From the NCBI GenBank assembly GCA_024280635.1, contig JAJRPS010000065.1, forward strand, positions 76,602 through 140,601: DNA of 64,000 nt, read 5' to 3'. The position numbers were made by a program, and so were the translations under genes. This DNA comes from Bacteroidota bacterium. GTDB lineage: Bacteria > Bacteroidota > Bacteroidia > Flavobacteriales > Flavobacteriaceae. Below, one piece after another: positions 10,350 to 21,422 of this stretch. Position 1 is the first letter of the stretch. Each line of letters opens with the position of its first letter. The notes beneath the pieces were generated by a model. It ran no database searches. It saw only the letters and a program-made list of their open reading frames with translations, and was not told where the DNA came from.

Positions 10350-11819
10350 ATGATTAAACATTTTTTATCCCTTGAATGGAAACAGTTTTTTCGCTCACAG
10401 CATTGGATAAAAAGCCTTGGATTAAAAATTTTAATGGGTTTTTTAGCACTTTATTTTATTGGTATTTTTATTATAGTAGGTTTTGGTGTTTTTTCAATTT
10501 TAAAGAAAACATATCCCGATAAAGATCCTTTCATAATTGTAAATGGATTTTTGTTTTACTGGATATTGGGTGATTTGATTATGCGATTTTTCCTGCAAAA
10601 ACTACCAGTAATGTCTGTAAAACCACTATTGACACTCCCGGTTAAACGAAGTAAAATAGTCCATTATGTTTTAGGTAAGTCCACAATTTCATTTTTTAAT
10701 TTTTTGCCATTATTTGTCATTATTCCTTTTGCTGTAATGCTAATAATAAATGGATATACTACCTCTGTCGTTTTATTTTGGACACTAACAATGGTTATTG
10801 TTACGCTAATTGTCAATTTTTTAAATTTTGTTATTGAAAATTATACATCAAAAACAGATTTGTCATTTTTACCTTTATTAGTAGTTGCAGGAACATTATT
10901 TATGTTAGATTATTTTAAAATAGTTTCTTTCTCAAAATTAATTTCAAAAGGTATTTTAGCCATTATAAATACGCCAATATTGATGATAGTACCCTTATTA
11001 ATTTTAGGAGGTTTGTATTTTTTGAATTTTACAATTTTAAAAAGTAAATTATATCTTGATAGTTATGTGCAAACAGAAATAAAAGAGGTTAACGCATCTG
11101 ATTTAGCTTGGACAAAACGATTTGGAGATATAGCACCTTTTATGCAATTGGATTTAAAATTATTATGGAGAAATAAACGAGCAAAATCTACACTTCCAAT
11201 GTTAGCAATGGGATTACTATATGGTTTATTAATCTATCCGTATAAAAATATGCTTGGGATGTATGTTTTTGTTGGTATTTTTTCGACAGGGATTTTCTTG
11301 ATAAATTTTGGGCAATTTATTCCAGCATGGGACAGTAGTTACTACAACATGTTAATGACTCAAAATTTTAAATACAAAAATTATTTACAATCCAAATTTA
11401 CACTCATGGCTTTAAGTGTTGTAATTCTTTTTGTTTTAGGAATTCCATATGTATATTTTGGTTGGAAAATTTTATTGGTCAATTTTGCAGCAGCAATTTA
11501 CAATGTTGGCGTCAATACACACGTAATTATGTATGGAGGAACATTCAACAGAAAAAAGATAAATTTAGATAAAAAAGCAGCTTTTAATTTTCAAGGAACA
11601 GGAGCAGTACAATGGATTATTGGAATTCCACTAATGTTGCTTCCCATGGCAATTTTTGGAGTTTTAAACTGGATTGCAAATTTTGAAGCTGCTATAGCAG
11701 CACTTATAATAATGGGTCTTATAGGTATTGTATTGCATCAAAAAATAATGGTTGCAATTACAAGAAGATATTTATTCGTAAAACATAAAATGATTCAGGG
11801 GTTTACTCAAGAAAACTAA
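10350..11819 (+). CDS. DUF5687 family membrane protein (probable ABC permease)
   Basis: Polytopic, conserved MIKHFLSLEWKQFFRS N-terminus, followed by an ABC ATPase. Confidence 0.8.
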   Translation: MIKHFLSLEWKQFFRSQHWIKSLGLKILMGFLALYFIGIFIIVGFGVFSILKKTYPDKDPFIIVNGFLFYWILGDLIMRFFLQKLPVMSVKPLLTLPVKRSKIVHYVLGKSTISFFNFLPLFVIIPFAVMLIINGYTTSVVLFWTLTMVIVTLIVNFLNFVIENYTSKTDLSFLPLLVVAGTLFMLDYFKIVSFSKLISKGILAIINTPILMIVPLLILGGLYFLNFTILKSKLYLDSYVQTEIKEVNASDLAWTKRFGDIAPFMQLDLKLLWRNKRAKSTLPMLAMGLLYGLLIYPYKNMLGMYVFVGIFSTGIFLINFGQFIPAWDSSYYNMLMTQNFKYKNYLQSKFTLMALSVVILFVLGIPYVYFGWKILLVNFAAAIYNVGVNTHVIMYGGTFNRKKINLDKKAAFNFQGTGAVQWIIGIPLMLLPMAIFGVLNWIANFEAAIAALIIMGLIGIVLHQKIMVAITRRYLFVKHKMIQGFTQEN

Positions 11820-11830
11820 TAAAGCAAAAA

Positions 11831-12526
11831 ATGATACATACAACAGGACTTACCAAGAAATATAATGGAACAACCGTTTTAGATATTGATAAACTAGAGA
11901 TCAAAATAGGACAAAGTTTTGGATTAGTAGGAAATAATGGTGCTGGGAAAACAACATTTTTCAATGCACTATTAGATTTAATAAAACCTACAACAGGAAC
12001 AATTACTTCAAACAATATTCAAGTAGATAAAAGTGAAGAGTGGAAGTCATTTACAGGTTCATTTATTGATGAGAGTTTTTTAATTGGCTATTTAACACCA
12101 GAGGAATATTTTTACTTTATTGGAGAGTTAAGAGGTCAAAATAAAGCAGATATTGATGTGTTTTTACAGCAATTTTATGAAATATTTAATGATGAAATTA
12201 TTGGGAAAAAGAAATATTTACGAGATTTAAGTAAAGGAAATCAGAAAAAAGTAGGAATTGTTTCAGCATTAATAGGAAACCCAAAAGTTATTGTTTTAGA
12301 CGAACCATTTGCTAGCCTTGATCCAACAACTCAAATCAGATTGAAACAAATGCTAAAAAACATAGTAACTAACAACGATGTAACGCTCTTAGTTTCCAGT
12401 CATGATTTAGGGCATGTAACTGAAGTTTGTGAGCGAATAGTTGTATTGGAAAAAGGAATAATAATCAAAGACATAGAAACATCTGATGAAACATTAAAAG
12501 AATTAGAAGTGTATTTTTCTCTTTAA
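11831..12526 (+). CDS. ABC transporter ATP-binding protein
   Basis: Walker A GNNGAGKTT, LSKGNQKKVG signature, Walker B VIVLDEPFASLDP. Confidence 0.95.
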   Translation: MIHTTGLTKKYNGTTVLDIDKLEIKIGQSFGLVGNNGAGKTTFFNALLDLIKPTTGTITSNNIQVDKSEEWKSFTGSFIDESFLIGYLTPEEYFYFIGELRGQNKADIDVFLQQFYEIFNDEIIGKKKYLRDLSKGNQKKVGIVSALIGNPKVIVLDEPFASLDPTTQIRLKQMLKNIVTNNDVTLLVSSHDLGHVTEVCERIVVLEKGIIIKDIETSDETLKELEVYFSL

Positions 12527-12615
12527 AAAGAGATTATAGAAATTCTTGTACTAATATTGAAAATTAAAATTAACAAAGCCATTTGATATTGCTTATGGCA
12601 TAAAATAAAATAATA

Positions 12616-13557
12616 ATGGCAAATAGAATTTGCGAACTTTTTCAAATAAAACATCCAATTATTCAAGGCGGAATGATATGGAATTCAGGTTATAAATTAG
12701 CGTCAGCAGTATCTAATGCAGGAGGTTTGGGATTAATAGGAGCAGGATCTATGTATCCTGATGTATTGCGTACCCACATACAAAAATGTAAAAAAGAAAC
12801 CACACAACCATTTGGCGTAAACGTACCTATGTTGTACCCCAATGTAGAAGAAATCATGCAAATTATTGTAGATGAAGGTGTGAAAATTGTATTTACTTCT
12901 GCGGGAAACCCGAAAGCGTGGACCAAATGGTTACAGGATAACGGAATTACCGTAGTGCATGTTGTTAGTAGCGTTAAGTTTGCCTTAAAAGCACAAGATG
13001 CAGGTGTAAATGCAGTAGTAGCAGAAGGTTTTGAAGCAGGAGGACATAACGGTAGAGATGAAACCACAACGCTTACCTTAATACCCATGGTAAAAGAAAA
13101 AATTAACATTCCGTTATTAGCAGCTGGTGGTATTGCAACAGGTAAAGCAATGTTAGCAACGATGGTTTTAGGAGCAGATGGTGTACAGGTAGGGAGTAGG
13201 TTTGTAGCTTCAATAGAATCTTCAGCACATGATAATTTTAAAACAGAAGTAGTCAAAGCGCAAGAAGGCGATACGCAACTTACCTTAAAAGAATTGGCAC
13301 CCGTACGATTGCTTAAAAATAAGTTTTATAACGATTTGCAAGAATTGTATAAAACAGTACCAACACCAGAAGATTTAAAACAATTATTAGGGCGTGCAAG
13401 AGCCAAAAAAGGTATGTTTGAAGGCGATTTAATTGAAGGAGAATTAGAAATTGGTCAAGTAGCAGGACTCATACATGAGGTGAAATCAGCAAGTGATATT
13501 GTTAAAGAAATGGTAGCGGAATTTGAAGAAGCAAAAAAAAATATTCAATATTTGTAG
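12616..13557 (+). CDS. nitronate monooxygenase family (FMN TIM barrel)
   Basis: KHPIIQGGMIW, EGFEAGGHNGRDETTTLTLIP, PLLAAGGIATGKAMLA...GADGVQVGSRF. Confidence 0.92.
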   Translation: MANRICELFQIKHPIIQGGMIWNSGYKLASAVSNAGGLGLIGAGSMYPDVLRTHIQKCKKETTQPFGVNVPMLYPNVEEIMQIIVDEGVKIVFTSAGNPKAWTKWLQDNGITVVHVVSSVKFALKAQDAGVNAVVAEGFEAGGHNGRDETTTLTLIPMVKEKINIPLLAAGGIATGKAMLATMVLGADGVQVGSRFVASIESSAHDNFKTEVVKAQEGDTQLTLKELAPVRLLKNKFYNDLQELYKTVPTPEDLKQLLGRARAKKGMFEGDLIEGELEIGQVAGLIHEVKSASDIVKEMVAEFEEAKKNIQYL

Positions 13558-13566
13558 TGGTTTTTC

Positions 13567-14634
13567 ATGAAAATTCATCCCAATTTCAAAATAAACGGAC
13601 AGTCTTTTACGTCAAATAATACACTTAAAAAGTATACAGAAACATTACGTGTTTCCGATGCGGTTTATCTACAAGAAGTAGCTTCTTTTTTATCCGATTG
13701 GACAAATGAAAATGATTTTATAATTGTTCAAACATCAGGTTCTACAGGGAAGCCTAAAAACATCACATTACAAAAACAATACATGATTAACAGTGCCTTG
13801 GCAACGGGAGAGTATTTTAATGTACAAGAAAAGACCAAAGCATTACTCTGTTTGTCTGCTAATTATATTGCAGGTAAAATGATGTTAGTACGTGCTATGA
13901 TTTTAGGGTGGGATTTACGTTTGGTGCCGCCAAATGCATCACCTTTAAAAGGCATAACAGAGGCATTTGATTTTTGTGCGATGGTGCCTTTACAGGTGGA
14001 AAATTCAATAACCCAATTGCATCAAATAAAACAAGTAATAATTGGAGGGGCACCCATTTCAACACCTTTATTCTTAAAAATACAACAATTAAAAACAAAG
14101 TGTTTTGCAACCTATGGCATGACGGAAACCATTACGCATATAGCGGTAAGAAAAATGAAATCAATTACGGATGTCAATTTGGAAGCAATAGAGAGTTATT
14201 ACCAAGTATTACCCAATGTGAAAATTACTCAAGATGATAGAAGTTGTTTGGTAATTGACGCGCCAAAAGTATCAGGAACAACTATAGTAACTAATGATGT
14301 TGTTTCCTTGATTTCTGAAACACAATTTAAGTGGTTGGGGCGTTTTGATAATGTAATTAATAGTGGGGGAGTGAAGCTGTTTCCTGAGCAAATTGAAGAA
14401 AAATTATCAAAAATTATCTCCAATCGGTTTTTTATAAGTAGTATTGCTGATGAAAAATTAGGTCAAAAATTAGTGTTGTTTATTGAAAGCGAAATGAAAC
14501 TAAATGTTGATGAGAAACTATTAGTAAAAGTGTTGTCAAAATATGAAATTCCAAAAGTAATTTATAGTATTCCTAAATTTATAGAAACCCCAACGGGTAA
14601 GGTTAATAGAATAGAGATTTTGAAATTGGTATAA
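13567..14634 (+). CDS. menE: AMP-dependent synthetase/ligase, o-succinylbenzoate-CoA ligase-like
   Basis: VQTSGSTGKPKNITL, CFATYGMTETITHIA, GRFDNVINSGGVKLFPEQIEEKL, PTGKVNR. Confidence 0.75.
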   Translation: MKIHPNFKINGQSFTSNNTLKKYTETLRVSDAVYLQEVASFLSDWTNENDFIIVQTSGSTGKPKNITLQKQYMINSALATGEYFNVQEKTKALLCLSANYIAGKMMLVRAMILGWDLRLVPPNASPLKGITEAFDFCAMVPLQVENSITQLHQIKQVIIGGAPISTPLFLKIQQLKTKCFATYGMTETITHIAVRKMKSITDVNLEAIESYYQVLPNVKITQDDRSCLVIDAPKVSGTTIVTNDVVSLISETQFKWLGRFDNVINSGGVKLFPEQIEEKLSKIISNRFFISSIADEKLGQKLVLFIESEMKLNVDEKLLVKVLSKYEIPKVIYSIPKFIETPTGKVNRIEILKLV

Positions 14635-15021
14635 TTATTTTATAGCAATCATACTAATTTCTACATTCACATTTTTGGGTAAACAAGCAACTTCAACCGT
14701 TTCTCTTGCTGGAGCAGTCGCTTCATCAAAATAACTTCCGTAAATGGTGTTAATAGCAGCAAAATTATCCATATTGCTAATAAAAATAGAGGTTTTAATG
14801 ACGTTATCAAAAGTCATATCTGCTGCTTTTAAAACTGCTTTCATGTTTTCCATAACTTGCTTGGTTTCTATAGCAATAGTATCTAAAACCAATTCCATTG
14901 TTTTGGGGTTTAATGCAATTTGCCCAGAAGTATATAACGTGTTTTCGTTTACTAAAATAGCTTGATTGTAAGGTCCTATTGGTGCAGGAGCATCTGCTGT
15001 GGTAATAATTCTTTTGATCAT
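14635..15021 (-). CDS. RidA family protein (reactive intermediate/imine deaminase)
   Basis: APAPIGPYNQAILV...LYTSGQIALNP...ETVEVACLPKNVNVEISMIA. Confidence 0.93.
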   Translation of the reverse strand: MIKRIITTADAPAPIGPYNQAILVNENTLYTSGQIALNPKTMELVLDTIAIETKQVMENMKAVLKAADMTFDNVIKTSIFISNMDNFAAINTIYGSYFDEATAPARETVEVACLPKNVNVEISMIAIK

Positions 15022-15122
15022 AGCAAGAAGTTTGTAAAGTTATAATGTAGTAAGGTTAAAAGTATTTGTATTAAAGGTATTTTTAGTTAATAAATGAATC
15101 AATTTGATTATCGGGCTACAAT

Positions 15123-17885
15123 TTAATTAATCAGCTTGCTTCGTTCACGGTTTTTATCCCATTTAATATCACTCAATACTCCTGATTTGATTCCGATAAA
15201 GAAAAACCACGATTTTTGAGAACCGAAAGGCATCCAGTTAAAGTTTAGTTTCCAGCTTAATAAATCGCGCTCAAAACGCAAACGAGTAAAGGAAACAGCT
15301 TTTCCATTAAAGTCATAACCAGAAGAAATACCTACACGCCAACGAGGAGAAAATTCAATATCTCCACTAAACATTAAGGTGTTTCCTGTAATTTCATTTT
15401 CTCTTCTCTGATTGCTATAGGTGGTGGAATAGGCTAAACGTAAACTCCATGGTATTTTATAGTTGTAGAGTTTAATATCGGATTTAGTAACTTCTTTCTT
15501 ATCGTCAAAACTAGATTTACTTAAGTCACTTCTATCATTTAATAAATCTTCAGTATTGTTAAGTGTAGTACCATTTACATCGGTATTATCGGTAGTACTT
15601 CCTTTTTCAAAATCTTTACTTGAAAAGGAGTAGTTTACGGTTACATTGGCGTTGGTAAGTCTGAACAAACTCCCACCATTATCAATATTAAATTGATCTA
15701 CACGTTTGTTGTTGTTGTCTAATGCATACGGGTCTAATGCTAAATTAAAGTTGATGTTTAGCTTATTTTTGGCTAATGTAGTTCCTCCAGAAACACTCAC
15801 TGGATTAAATTGTAAACTATCGCCTGCAATGTTGTAGGAGCTAGAAAAATTCAAGTTTTTTAAAATATCTACTTTTCGGTAGGTAACCTCTGTACTATCG
15901 GTTACTTTATCACGTACTTTTGCTTCTATGGAATTTCCAATTCCAAAACCTATGGAGCTAGAAAAAGTTTTTCCAGGAGATCCGTATATAGAATTTTGAT
16001 ATGGGCTATATTCCACAATATCTTCAACTGTAGTACCATCTGCAGCAATAATATTTTTTTTATAGCTTTCATAATATTGGTCAAAAGCAGGATTGATATT
16101 ATAGCTTATATTAGGTCTAACAACATGTCTAATGGCTTGTATCTTTTTTTCTTCATTATTTTTATCAAAATTATATACACCGTATAAAGTTGTACCCATT
16201 CCGGCACTAAAGTTGTAAGTTCTAAAGGCGGTAAAACCTTTGTTAATGGTTATAGTTTCTTCATTTAAAACGGTATCATAATCTTTTTTAATTTTCTCAA
16301 AATTCCATACTTCATTGAAGGTTGCCCCCATACTCATACTTAAATATTTAAGTATTTTAAAATTGGTATTTACGGGTATGGAATGTCTAATACCTACTTT
16401 TGCGTCATCAAACATTTCCGATTTAAAAAAGAATTCGTCTGTAGTTTTAATTCTATTTTCAGCAGCAAAAGAGTATTGTAAATTAATATTTTGTAAAAGC
16501 CCTTTTTTACTTCCTATTTTAGGCTCAAAAGGATAAAAGCGATTAAAACTACCTTGAATGTTGGGTAGTGTCATGTTAATTTCTTGCGTATTGGTATTTT
16601 GCGAATGTGTAGCGGTTGTCGAGAAATTAAAGCCCAATGCTCCTGGAAAGGTTTTACTGTAATTGATGGAAGAACTTAGGGTGTTTACTAAGCTATTGCC
16701 AATGTTAAATTGATTAATAGAGTTGTTGTAATAATCACTACTTCCTAAATTTACAGAAGCTGAAAAACGAGAATTGGGGCTTGATTTGGTGTCTTGACTG
16801 TGTGACCAACGTAAATTGTATATTTTTGTTTTGGCATAATCAGGAAAACCACGTTCACTATCAATTAAATTTTCATAACGGAAACCAAATTGACCGCTAA
16901 ACTTGTAATTGACCTTGTAATTGGAACTAATGTTATAACCGTAACTACCATTGGTGTAAAAATCACCTAAAAGGGTTAAATCAAAATAATCACTAACAGC
17001 AAAATAATATCCGCCATTTTGTAAGAAATATCCTCTACGGTTATTTTCTCCAAAGGAAGGCATTACAATACCAGACGCTCTTCCTTCTGTCATAGGGAAA
17101 TAAGCAAAAGGGATGGCTATTGGAGTGGGTACACCATAAATGTACATGTTGGTAAAACCAGCAATTATTTTCTTTTTGGGTACAAATTTTCCTTTTCGTA
17201 ATCTAAAATAATACTCAGGGTCATCTAAATTTTTTGCAGTGGTAACAATGGCTTCACTTACGTAGTAAACCGAATCATTTTCTTTTTTGGTTCGGGAAGC
17301 CTTAATTTTCATTCCATTTTGTTCAGTACGAGAATTAAATATTAATGCTTTTTTTGTTTTAAAATTATAGCGAATAGAATCGGGTTCTACTAAACTTTCT
17401 CCTTGTTTAAAAACAGGAGCTTGTGTGTAGCCCAAACTATCTTTAATTCCGAAAGCATAAATTTCACTTTTTTCATAGTTGATAATAATTTTACCAGCAT
17501 TAATAGTCAACTCGCCATAAATTATTTCAGCTTCGTTGTATAAATACATCTGTTTTTCCTTGCGGTTAATTTTAATATAATCTGTAGCCTTATATTTTAC
17601 AACATCAGAGAGTGCTTCTTTAATAGAAATAGAGTCTTTAGGGCGAATGGTATCTATTTTTTTGTTTGCCAAGTCATCAAACTTAGTAGATGCAGGCATG
17701 TCAAAAACTTTTTCTTCCGTAGTTGTTTTATCGGCTGGTACGGCAATACCTTTTTTAGGTAAGTCTTGCCCAAAGCATATATTATTGATAAACAATGCTA
17801 AAAGTGTTATAAAAAGTATATGTTTGCTCTTGGTACTCAACAATTTTAATTTTATAAAATTATGGCTTAGTTTTTGGAGTGTCAA
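15123..17885 (-). CDS. lptD: LptD-like LPS-assembly outer-membrane protein
   Basis: N-terminal OstA-like region (YNEAEIIYGELTINAGKIIINYEKSEIYAFG...), long beta-barrel. The TTG start at 17885 is uncertain; an internal start is possible. Confidence 0.85.
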   Translation of the reverse strand: MTLQKLSHNFIKLKLLSTKSKHILFITLLALFINNICFGQDLPKKGIAVPADKTTTEEKVFDMPASTKFDDLANKKIDTIRPKDSISIKEALSDVVKYKATDYIKINRKEKQMYLYNEAEIIYGELTINAGKIIINYEKSEIYAFGIKDSLGYTQAPVFKQGESLVEPDSIRYNFKTKKALIFNSRTEQNGMKIKASRTKKENDSVYYVSEAIVTTAKNLDDPEYYFRLRKGKFVPKKKIIAGFTNMYIYGVPTPIAIPFAYFPMTEGRASGIVMPSFGENNRRGYFLQNGGYYFAVSDYFDLTLLGDFYTNGSYGYNISSNYKVNYKFSGQFGFRYENLIDSERGFPDYAKTKIYNLRWSHSQDTKSSPNSRFSASVNLGSSDYYNNSINQFNIGNSLVNTLSSSINYSKTFPGALGFNFSTTATHSQNTNTQEINMTLPNIQGSFNRFYPFEPKIGSKKGLLQNINLQYSFAAENRIKTTDEFFFKSEMFDDAKVGIRHSIPVNTNFKILKYLSMSMGATFNEVWNFEKIKKDYDTVLNEETITINKGFTAFRTYNFSAGMGTTLYGVYNFDKNNEEKKIQAIRHVVRPNISYNINPAFDQYYESYKKNIIAADGTTVEDIVEYSPYQNSIYGSPGKTFSSSIGFGIGNSIEAKVRDKVTDSTEVTYRKVDILKNLNFSSSYNIAGDSLQFNPVSVSGGTTLAKNKLNINFNLALDPYALDNNNKRVDQFNIDNGGSLFRLTNANVTVNYSFSSKDFEKGSTTDNTDVNGTTLNNTEDLLNDRSDLSKSSFDDKKEVTKSDIKLYNYKIPWSLRLAYSTTYSNQRRENEITGNTLMFSGDIEFSPRWRVGISSGYDFNGKAVSFTRLRFERDLLSWKLNFNWMPFGSQKSWFFFIGIKSGVLSDIKWDKNRERSKLIN

Positions 17886-17967
17886 ACATACAACATATTT
17901 TTTGTGTATATTTAATTTTAATAAAATTTTAATAGCACAGATTTATCATTAAAAACAGACTTTATAA

Positions 17968-19065
17968 ATGTATATTTTAAAACCGATAATTTTTATAGTT
18001 CTTTTTTCCTTCTTGTTTTTAGGAAGTGAAACGGGATTTGCTCAACAAAAAGACAAGTTTATTGTTGTTGTAGATGCTGGTCATGGAGGGCATGACCCAG
18101 GTAAGCATGCAAAAAATGGTTATAAAGAAAAAGTAGTAGCCTTAAAAATAGCCTTATTATTGGGGAAACAACTAGAGAAATATCCAGATATTAAAGTAAT
18201 TTATACTCGTAAAAAAGACGTTTTTGTTGAATTGCGAGAGCGTGCTCGAATTGCAAACAAAGCAGATGCGGACTTGTTTGTATCCATACATTGTAATGCT
18301 CATCATTCTCAAGCAAGTGGAACCGAAACTTTTGTTGTTGGTGAAGGAAATACCCAGCGTAATCTGAACATTGCAAAAGAAGAGAATGAAGTGATCTTTC
18401 TAGAAGAAAATTATGAGGAAAACTACGAAGGGTTTGACCCAAACTCTCCAGAATCTTTAATGGCATTAACCATCATGCAAGAAGAATATGTAGAGCAGAG
18501 TTTGCTATTGGCCAGTTTGATACAAAAAAACTTTACCCATAAGTTGAAACGTAAAAGTAGAGGTGTAAAACAAGCTAGTTTGTGGGTAATGCACAACACA
18601 TATATGCCAAGTGTATTGATTGAAACAGGATTTATAACTAATAAAGCAGAGGGTAAATATTTGGTGTCTTCAAAAGGACAAAATGAATTATCAAATGCAA
18701 TAGCAACAGCTATTATTAAATATAAAAATACTTTACAAGGGGTAGAAGAAGAGGTTGAAGTTGTAAAATTAACGCCTCAAAAAAATAAATTGAACAGCGC
18801 AGATACAACTGATGTTAGATTTAAAGTGCAATTAGAAGCAGGTTCTAAAAAAATAGCACTGAAAGGATATAATTTCAAGGGAATGAAAAATTTATCACGC
18901 ATCCAACAAGGGAAATTGTACAAATACTTTTCAGGCAATACGAGTGATTATAATACAGCGAAAAAAATACGTTTAGCAGCTATTAAAAAAGGTTATAAAA
19001 CCTGTTTTGTTGTAGCGTATAAAAAAGGAAAACGTGTACCGTTAGCAACAGTTATTAAGCAATAA
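17968..19065 (+). CDS. N-acetylmuramoyl-L-alanine amidase (Amidase_3) with SPOR-like C-terminus
   Basis: VVDAGHGGHDPG, LFVSIHCNAHHSQASGTETF, VLIETGFITNKAEG. Confidence 0.94.
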   Translation: MYILKPIIFIVLFSFLFLGSETGFAQQKDKFIVVVDAGHGGHDPGKHAKNGYKEKVVALKIALLLGKQLEKYPDIKVIYTRKKDVFVELRERARIANKADADLFVSIHCNAHHSQASGTETFVVGEGNTQRNLNIAKEENEVIFLEENYEENYEGFDPNSPESLMALTIMQEEYVEQSLLLASLIQKNFTHKLKRKSRGVKQASLWVMHNTYMPSVLIETGFITNKAEGKYLVSSKGQNELSNAIATAIIKYKNTLQGVEEEVEVVKLTPQKNKLNSADTTDVRFKVQLEAGSKKIALKGYNFKGMKNLSRIQQGKLYKYFSGNTSDYNTAKKIRLAAIKKGYKTCFVVAYKKGKRVPLATVIKQ

Positions 19066-19121
19066 TGACTCTTTTTTAAGGATGTATTTATTTAACGCAT
19101 TAAGCGCAGATAAATTTTTTA

Positions 19122-20072
19122 TTAGTCTAATTTTTTTACCAATAACCAAGCAGCGGCATTGTGGTTGTGTTTGATGTTTCGTAGAGCCTGTAGTGCCTCT
19201 TTTCTGTTTTCATAACTAGCATACACTATTTGGTGTAGTCCATACTTATTTACACCAATTTTTTGAGCTGCAAACCCTTCAGTTTGAAGTTGATTAATTT
19301 TTTTATCAGCATTTTCTTCAAAACGAAATGCGCCTGCAACAATATGGTAATTCCCTTTTTCTTTTACGGTAATTGGTAAAGAAGCTTCGGGTATTATAAT
19401 AGGGTCTATAGTAAAAAAAGACGCTTGTTGGTAAGCCTTTTTAGTTGCTTTTATATTGATGTTTTCATTATGCTCAGCAACCTTTAGTTGTTGTGTATTT
19501 ACATAATTGTTAGCAAAAAAAGCAAACATTACTAAACCAACAATAGCAATGGCAGCATATTTTAAATACGATCTTTTTTTGCGTGTTTCTGGAATAAAAG
19601 CAATAGGTTTTTTTTCTGTTACAGGTGTCACTATTTCTGCCACTTCTTTTTCTCGTAAAACAGGTGTTTTTACTGTTGTAGCTAATCCAAAAGAACGGGT
19701 TAAGTAATTTGTAGTTGTAGTAGCGGTAAACTGTAATTTACCATCGCTGTTTAATGAAAAATGTCCAATTTCAGATAAGTTTACATTTTCTCCAGCAATT
19801 AATTTTCCTTTTGTTTCAGCAACAAAATCGGCAATTTGTGCAACAGCATCTGCATAGGTGTTTTTCTGAATACTTACAATATGATTGGCTAATAAACCAT
19901 CATTTTGTTGTAATTGCTCATTGAAGGTAACCTCTTTGTATGGAGGTGAAAAAACATGAGAAACAGCATGTATACTAGCACTTTTTTGATGTGTTAAAAA
20001 AGCCCCAAATTCAGGTATAATAACACATTCGTATCGGTAAAGTAAATCGCTAATATAAGTTGTTAATGCCAT
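19122..20072 (-). CDS. HU-CCDC81-like / SPOR domain membrane protein
   Basis: MALTTYISDLLYRYECVIIPEFGAFLT HU-like N-terminus, one TM, C-terminal SPOR (YHIVAGAFRFEENADKKINQL). Start moved to internal ATG at 20072. Confidence 0.85.
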   Translation of the reverse strand: MALTTYISDLLYRYECVIIPEFGAFLTHQKSASIHAVSHVFSPPYKEVTFNEQLQQNDGLLANHIVSIQKNTYADAVAQIADFVAETKGKLIAGENVNLSEIGHFSLNSDGKLQFTATTTTNYLTRSFGLATTVKTPVLREKEVAEIVTPVTEKKPIAFIPETRKKRSYLKYAAIAIVGLVMFAFFANNYVNTQQLKVAEHNENINIKATKKAYQQASFFTIDPIIIPEASLPITVKEKGNYHIVAGAFRFEENADKKINQLQTEGFAAQKIGVNKYGLHQIVYASYENRKEALQALRNIKHNHNAAAWLLVKKLD

Positions 20073-20234
20073 TTTTATATTTTTTTCTGTGTTAACAAAG
20101 TTACGGTTTTTATAAAAATAGAGGATAAGTTTATACATTAGTTATTAACAGTTGTATTTTTTTGTATCTTACATTTGAAAATCAGTATTTTATAATAGAA
20201 AAATAATTAAAAGGGAGTAACTCAGGTACTTCTG

Positions 20235-21359
20235 ATGAAGAGAAAATATATGAATGAAGAAGATTTGTTATATACATTAGCCTTACAAAAAGCTTCAAAA
20301 ATTGGTGACATTACCGCTAAAAAAATGATTCAGTACTGTGGATCACCAAAAGAAATATTTTTTTCTAAAGCTTCCTCATTGCAAACCATTAATGGTGTTG
20401 GAACGAATTTAACCCATTTTTTGAAAGATAAGTTGTTATTAAAAGCTGCCGAAAAAGAATTAAAATACATACAAGATAATCAATTAAAAACATACTATTT
20501 TGAAGATGAAAACTATCCTAGTCGTTTAAAAAACTGTATTGATGGTCCTATTTTATTGTTTGGAGCAGGGAATATCGATTTGCAAAAAACGAAAATTATT
20601 AGCATTGTGGGTACGCGAAACATCACGTCACATGGAAAAGCATTTTGTGAGCAATTGGTAGAAGATTTAAGTATTTTGAATCCATTAATTATTTCTGGTT
20701 TTGCATACGGAGTAGATATTACCGTACATAAGGCTGCTATTAAAAATAAGTTGCAAAACATTGGTTGTTTAGCACATGGATTGAATCAAATTTACCCTAA
20801 AGTACATAAAAAATACATGCATCAGGTGGAAGAAAATGGAGGTTTTTTAACTGAATTTTGGAGTACGAGCAGTCCTGAAAGGGAAAATTTTATTAAACGA
20901 AATCGCATTATTGCAGGAATATCTGAAGCTACTATTGTAATTGAAAGTGCAGCAAAGGGTGGTAGTTTAATAACCGCAGATATTGCTAATTCTTATAACC
21001 GAGAAGTGTTTGCTGTTTCAGGAAGACCTACCGATATATTTAGTGAAGGTTGCAACAATTTAATTAAACAGCAAAAAGCACAACTAATAAGTAGTGCTGC
21101 AGATGTTATTTACATGCTTAATTGGGATGTAAATAACCAAAAACAAAAAGTAATTCAACCACAATTATTTTTTGATTTAACTGAAACGGAAGAAAAAATA
21201 ATTGCACATTTAAAGAAGCATGGTAAGGCACATTTAGATGCTATAGCTATAGCATGTCAAATACCAATTTACAGTTTATCAGGAACCTTATTAAATTTAG
21301 AGTTGAAAGGAATATTGCGCCCACACCCGGGTAAATATTTTGAAATTATTGGGTATTGA
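20235..21359 (+). CDS. dprA: DNA processing protein DprA (Smf)
   Basis: VGTRNITSHGKAF...ISGFAYGVDITVHKAA...FIKRNRIIAGISEATIVIESAAKGGSLITA. Start may be the internal ATG (MNEEDLLY). Confidence 0.95.
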   Translation: MKRKYMNEEDLLYTLALQKASKIGDITAKKMIQYCGSPKEIFFSKASSLQTINGVGTNLTHFLKDKLLLKAAEKELKYIQDNQLKTYYFEDENYPSRLKNCIDGPILLFGAGNIDLQKTKIISIVGTRNITSHGKAFCEQLVEDLSILNPLIISGFAYGVDITVHKAAIKNKLQNIGCLAHGLNQIYPKVHKKYMHQVEENGGFLTEFWSTSSPERENFIKRNRIIAGISEATIVIESAAKGGSLITADIANSYNREVFAVSGRPTDIFSEGCNNLIKQQKAQLISSAADVIYMLNWDVNNQKQKVIQPQLFFDLTETEEKIIAHLKKHGKAHLDAIAIACQIPIYSLSGTLLNLELKGILRPHPGKYFEIIGY

Positions 21360-21422
21360 TTTTATTAGAAGCATCAGTTTGAATGATAATTCTCTATTTT
21401 GTCTATTATCCTTGAGGTGGTT

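Noticed and set aside
10350-12526. DUF5687 plus ABC ATPase as a bacteriocin export/immunity system
   Set aside because: No small precursor peptide or peptidase domain nearby; the pair appears to be an ordinary conserved exporter.
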